Shown: positions 60,617-64,000 of the stretch, piece by piece
How positions within the stretch are numbered: the stretch's first letter is position 1
Layout of the letters: every line of letters begins with the position of its first letter
Assembly (NCBI GenBank): GCA_014656495.1
Contig: BNCN01000001.1
Location: 124,001-188,000 of the forward strand
Direction: 5' to 3'
Origin: Comamonas sp. KCTC 72670
GTDB lineage: Bacteria; Myxococcota; Myxococcia; Myxococcales; Myxococcaceae
Length of the DNA stretch: 64,000 nucleotides
Made by a program: the position numbers and the translations under genes
Notes under the pieces: generated by a model
Database searches by the model: none
The model's input: the letters and a program-made list of their open reading frames with translations, nothing else
What the model was told of the DNA's origin: nothing

Positions 60617-62097
60617 GGCGCGCCCCCTTCGACCTGCTCAATCATCCCGCTCGACGCCAGCCCCTCGAGGGTAGGCGCCAGCTGCGCCCAGGCACGGTCC
60701 GCCCCCAGCCCCAGCGTCGCCGTGTACGACGAGAGCACCTCCTGCTCCGTCTTGCCGTCGCACAGCTCGAAGGCGAGCCAGGCCGGCAGGTTCAGCGTGA
60801 CAATCCGCCGCGACGCCGGGTGCAGCGCGAACAGCACCTCCGATGCGGGTGAACGGCGCAGCGCCAGCGCCTTGCCCTGGCGGTAGCGCACCGACGAGGG
60901 CGCGCGGCTGGCGCTGGCGGCCGCTGGCGCCGTCGCGCCAGCGCCGGGCGCGGCGGCCTCCGGGACGAGCCCCTCCACCAGCGGCCGGACCGTGTCCCAG
61001 AGCCACGCGACGAGCGCCCGCCCCTGGGGCGTGAGCCGGGGAGACAGCGGCCCCGCGAGCTGCGAGTGCAGGAACGCGAGCCGCTCCTCCGCCCTCGAGT
61101 AGGGCTTCACGTCGTTCTTCACCACCGACATCGCGTGCGCGGGGGCGTAGTACTCGCTCGGCGCGCCGAACTCCGCGTGGCAGGACGGCCCCAGGTGCTC
61201 CACCGCGGCACGGAACACCTGCATGTGCGCATAGGCGTGGTACGCGAAGAAGGTGTTCGACAGCGCCGTCCGCCGCCCCCAGGGCAGGTCCACCATGTCG
61301 TCATCCGTGACGATGGCGCCCGTGCGAATCAGGTCGGAGAGCTTGAGGTGAATCGCCTCATGCAGGATGTGGCCCGCCGTGTCCCAGGGGTTCTCCAGTT
61401 CGTCCGGGTCGATGAAGATCATGCAGGGCGTCCCATCCCCGCCCGACCCCGTGAGCATCCGCCCGCGCGCGCCCCGGATGTGGGCCACCGCGATGGAATG
61501 CAGGTGATGGAAGACGCTGGTGGTCATCTCCGGCACCAGCCGGTGCAACAACGCGCACGCACGCTCCAGCCCCTCCACCATGCGCGGCGTCGGCCGGAGG
61601 AGCTCCACGGTGCTCTGGGCGCCCGGCATGAACCCGGTGCGAATGCTCTCGCGCAGCCGGATTCCCAGGGGTGACGGCGGCTCCGGCAGGTCCCAGACCC
61701 AGGTCCGCCGCGCGGGCCCCAGCGCGAAGTCCCGCGCCATGGCCCCCCGAGAGACGGCGACACCTCGCCCCGCCTCGAGCGATGCGAGGCCCTCCGCCAA
61801 GAGCGCCGGGAAGGCGTCGCTCAAGGCCCCCACGGGCCCGGCGGTCTCGAGCCGGCTGATGGCCGTCTCCAACCGCGCGCGCACCAGCAGGTCGCCGAAG
61901 AGGATGTCCACCGCCACGGGCTCCAGCGCCTCGACGCGCGGCACCAGCTCCCGCAGGCGCGCGTCCGCTTCCGCCAGGACCCCCAGGGCGAACTTGTACC
62001 GCTCGATGACTCGCAACACGACTTTCGACGAGTTGCCAAACGGCTCCTGCTGCTGAAGCCGGTGGTCGAGCTGCCGGATGACATCAATCTGATGCAC
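60613..62097 (-). CDS. HExxH-motif peptide-modifying protein with PqqD-like C-terminus, copy A
   Basis: A 494-residue paralogue of copy B and first gene of the operon. The metal motif is HEAIH in DTAGHILHEAIHLKLSD, followed by YHAYAHMQVFRAAVEHLG at the same distance as in copy B. The C-terminus (TLNLPAWLAFELCDGKTEQE, then LEGLASSGMIEQ) is again PqqD-like, preceded by an Ala-rich linker (GAGATAPAAASASRAP). The start is a GTG at 62097, which aligns with the N-terminus of copy B and follows a strong AAGGAG site; the frame extends further upstream without similarity. The two copies share an N-terminal helix pattern and may form a heterodimer or modify different residues. Confidence 0.82.
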   Translation of the reverse strand: MHQIDVIRQLDHRLQQQEPFGNSSKVVLRVIERYKFALGVLAEADARLRELVPRVEALEPVAVDILFGDLLVRARLETAISRLETAGPVGALSDAFPALLAEGLASLEAGRGVAVSRGAMARDFALGPARRTWVWDLPEPPSPLGIRLRESIRTGFMPGAQSTVELLRPTPRMVEGLERACALLHRLVPEMTTSVFHHLHSIAVAHIRGARGRMLTGSGGDGTPCMIFIDPDELENPWDTAGHILHEAIHLKLSDLIRTGAIVTDDDMVDLPWGRRTALSNTFFAYHAYAHMQVFRAAVEHLGPSCHAEFGAPSEYYAPAHAMSVVKNDVKPYSRAEERLAFLHSQLAGPLSPRLTPQGRALVAWLWDTVRPLVEGLVPEAAAPGAGATAPAAASASRAPSSVRYRQGKALALRRSPASEVLFALHPASRRIVTLNLPAWLAFELCDGKTEQEVLSSYTATLGLGADRAWAQLAPTLEGLASSGMIEQVEGGAP

Positions 62098-62709
62098 GCT
62101 GCTCTCCTTGAATGACAGATTCAGAAAAATCCATTCATCGAGGCTCAGACAGCTTCGCGCCAACGTACCGACGGGCAATCCATGCCACAAGGCCATATCA
62201 CCTGGCTATGACAAAGCGGCGACTGGCTTGTTCCACACCTCGCGAGCCCAAACCAGGCGACGGAATTTTCCGTCAGACATTGCCTTCGACGGAACGCGTT
62301 GCGTTGACGCAAGCTCACAAGCCCGGAGACATGACGCGACATTCCACACGCCGCCGCGCCAGCCCGGCCTCCTGGGGGCCAGGGGGCCGGGCTGACGGGA
62401 CCCCAGCTCCGTCGAGAGGGACACGCCGGTCCCCACGACGCGCTGGGTCCCGCCTCCTGTAGTTGTTGGCAAGCGTCGTGCCGAAGCGCCTGGCGGCGAA
62501 GAGGGCGGGCTCACGCGCCGGAGAGGCATGCTCCTGGCAAGAAACCAAAACATTCACTGAGCAATGGCCGTTCCGGTGAGACTGACAAATTCCCAGAGCA
62601 TGACACATCCATTATCAAACGGTCTCCGCGCTGCCCGCAGTCAATCACGACCCCTGGAATAGACTGACGCCACGTCCCGATGCCCGGGACCGATACACTG
62701 GAGCAAACG
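62098..62709. other. Intergenic region upstream of the RiPP operon
   Basis: About 610 bases without a supported gene. The composition is less GC-rich than elsewhere (for example 62560-62640). It must hold the operon promoter (minus strand) and the promoter of the small lipoprotein gene (plus strand), but I found no convincing sigma-70 or sigma-54 match with correct spacing. Confidence 0.5.
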
Positions 62710-62967
62710 ATGCCGACCTGGATGCGCAGCGCGGGGCTCGCCGTGGTGATGTCGTGGGGACTCGCCGCCTGTGGAGGTGTGCAGGAGCCCGAGGGGCACT
62801 CCCCCTTGGGTGAGTCCCGTCAGGAGCTCATCATCCCGTGCAGCCTCCAGGACGACTCGGGCTGTCGCAACCGCCAGGACATGGTTTGTGACTATCGCCA
62901 GAGCTACTGCGTGTCGGTTTGCAGTGACGGCCGGGTCTGCCCGACCCACCGTTATTGTTGCAACTGA
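62710..62967 (+). CDS. Small Cys-rich lipoprotein
   Basis: An 85-residue secreted protein. The signal LAVVMSWGLAAC ends in a lipobox. The mature part has eight Cys after the lipid-bearing one (in PCSLQDDSGC, DMVCDYRQSYCVSVC, GRVCPTHRYCC), suggesting a compact disulfide-bonded domain of the kind found in many myxobacterial small lipoproteins. The start is the ATG at 62710 after GGAG. Function unknown. A strong hairpin lies just after the gene. Confidence 0.8.
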   Translation: MPTWMRSAGLAVVMSWGLAACGGVQEPEGHSPLGESRQELIIPCSLQDDSGCRNRQDMVCDYRQSYCVSVCSDGRVCPTHRYCCN

Positions 62968-62981
62968 AACCCACCTGAGTC

Positions 62982-63003
62982 GGCCCGGCCTCGGCGCCGG
63001 GCC
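62982..63003 (+). terminator. Hairpin after the small lipoprotein gene
   Basis: GGCCCGGC (62982-62989) pairs perfectly with GCCGGGCC (62996-63003) around a 6-base loop, 15 bases after the stop. No T tract. The bases from 63004 to 63260 hold no gene; they include a short direct repeat, CTCCCGTCACC, at about 63035 and 63055. Confidence 0.6.
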
Positions 63004-63260
63004 GGCCCCTCCCAGAGCAGACACAGGGTGGTAACTCCCGTCACCAGGTGATGGCTCCCGTCACCCCCTGCTCATGGGAAAATTGCGAGGAGGACAGACG
63101 CCACGGGCGGTCTTCGCCTGGAAAGCCAGCTCTTCGCGGATGGCACGCCTCGTGCTCATCTGGATTCACATCACGCCAGGGAGTCCCCACTCACTCTCCC
63201 CCGCAGGGCAGTCCCCTCACCCTGGCGTAGGCCCTGCTACGGGAACACCCCATACACTCC

Positions 63261-64000
63261 ATGAACCGAATGTCTGATTGGCTTTCCACCGCTGCGATGT
63301 TCGCCGGACTCGCCACGCTGACGGGCCTCCCGATGACCGCCTCGGCCGCCCCGCTCGACGCGGAGGTGGCGCCGGAGATCGTCTCCGCGATGCGCCGCGA
63401 CCTGGGCCTCACCGAGCTGCAGGTCCACCAGCGGCTCGCCTTCGAGGCGCGGGCGCCCCAGTTGGAGAAGGCGGCGCGCGAGCAGCTGGGCACCGCGTTC
63501 GGTGGCGCGTGGCTGGACGCGGCGGGCAGCGCGCTCATCGTCGGCGTCACCGACGAGGCCGCTGAGACCAAGATGCGCCTCGACGGCGTGCGGACCGTGC
63601 GCGTGGCCCGGAGCCTGGCGCGGCTGGAGGAGGTGAAGGCGGAGCTGGACAAGAACGTCCAGGCGCTCTCTCCCGACATCCACTCCTGGAACGTGGACCT
63701 GCCCACCAACAGCGTCGTCGTCTACGCGGACACGTCCGGCCAGTCGAAGCGGCGCGTGGATGACTTCCTCGCGGTGTCCTCGGGCCTGAAGGACGGCACC
63801 GTCCGCGTGGTTCACTCGGCGCACGCGCCGGAGCCGGCGTACGACCTGCGCGGCGGTGAGGCGTACTACTTCGGCAACTCCCGCTGCTCGGTGGGCTTCC
63901 CCGTCAACGGCGGCTTCGTCACCGCGGGTCACTGCGGCGGCGTGGGCACCGCCACCTTCGGCCACAACCGCGTGTCCCAGGGCACCGTGCGCGGCTCCGT
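63261..64000 (+). CDS. Alpha-lytic-type S1 serine protease (partial, cut by window end)
   Basis: The open frame starts at ATG 63261 and runs off the window. A signal peptide (FAGLATLTGLPMTASA) is followed by a pro-domain of about 150 residues like that of alpha-lytic protease/streptogrisins (DLGLTELQVHQRLAFEARA, FGGAWLDAAGSALIVGVTD). The mature enzyme then begins near LRGGEAYYFG, and NSRCSVGFPVNGGFVTAGHC contains the catalytic His. The Asp and Ser lie beyond the edge. A secreted protease of this type fits a predatory lifestyle. An ATG three codons later is an alternative start. Confidence 0.9.
   Translation, partial: MNRMSDWLSTAAMFAGLATLTGLPMTASAAPLDAEVAPEIVSAMRRDLGLTELQVHQRLAFEARAPQLEKAAREQLGTAFGGAWLDAAGSALIVGVTDEAAETKMRLDGVRTVRVARSLARLEEVKAELDKNVQALSPDIHSWNVDLPTNSVVVYADTSGQSKRRVDDFLAVSSGLKDGTVRVVHSAHAPEPAYDLRGGEAYYFGNSRCSVGFPVNGGFVTAGHCGGVGTATFGHNRVSQGTVRGS

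Noticed and set aside
62150-62200. Sigma-54-like TGGCAT-GGATTGCC upstream of the RiPP operon
   Set aside because: Only 8 bases separate the GG and GC elements; 10 are required.
63035-63065. Direct repeat CTCCCGTCACC, considered as start of a CRISPR or attachment site
   Set aside because: Only two 11-base copies 20 bp apart, without spacers or associated genes.

Overview
The window is about 70% GC, with dense, often translationally coupled genes and a strong G/C bias at third codon positions. Its gene content (a MYXO-CTERM-type surface tail, NtrC-type enhancer-binding regulators, duplicated ADOP-type permease, many lipoproteins, predatory-type hydrolases) points to a myxobacterium, most likely the Myxococcus/Corallococcus group. 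This is inference from content; no database search was possible.

Layout. 0-5.1 kb: NAD kinase, an NtrC-type regulator and its hybrid sensor kinase behind a sigma-54-like promoter with tandem palindromes, and a GGDEF protein with a degenerate receiver. 5.2-8.6 kb: a polyprenyl-phosphate-type glycosyltransferase, a YdjC-type deacetylase, a methyltransferase and a PIG-V-like membrane mannosyltransferase. 8.7-13.5 kb: fadJ-fadI (beta-oxidation) and hemE. 13.5-27.5 kb: an alpha-glucan utilisation locus, with a secreted debranching enzyme, an outer-membrane barrel and an alpha-amylase on the minus strand, divergent from an ABC importer in which the binding protein is fused to the first permease, and ending in a large lipoprotein with seven repeats. 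27.6-31.4 kb: tRNA-Val and two identical tRNA-Asp genes, followed by the wreck of an integrated element (frameshifted integrase end, broken aminotransferase) that also holds intact formaldehyde dehydrogenase, DsbA-like and peroxiredoxin genes.

31.4-40.9 kb: an ADOP-type permease, an OafA-type acyltransferase and a three-gene type I export operon (TolC, HlyD, ABC) divergent from a small winged-helix regulator, with overlapping divergent promoters. 41-44.4 kb: a four-gene lipid operon (desaturase, hydroxylase-like protein, YheT-type hydrolase, thioesterase) preceded by the same 16-bp palindrome (TTGATT-N4-AATCAA) found upstream of fadI. 44.5-52 kb: an S9 peptidase pseudogene, a MYXO-CTERM polysaccharide deacetylase, and a second lipid cluster (PAP2, desaturase, BtaA-like DUF3419 protein, GNAT-like protein, haem-oxygenase-fold protein). 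52.1-57.2 kb: leuS, a GAF histidine kinase, a GFA-family protein and a secreted hypothetical protein.

57.4-62.1 kb holds what I consider the most interesting system: an apparent RiPP pathway. Two paralogous HExxH proteins with PqqD-like C-terminal regions are followed, with overlapping stop and start codons, by a 50-residue candidate precursor peptide with its own strong ribosome binding site, then by an FAD-dependent oxidoreductase. The window ends with a small Cys-rich lipoprotein and the first part of an alpha-lytic-type serine protease cut by the window edge.
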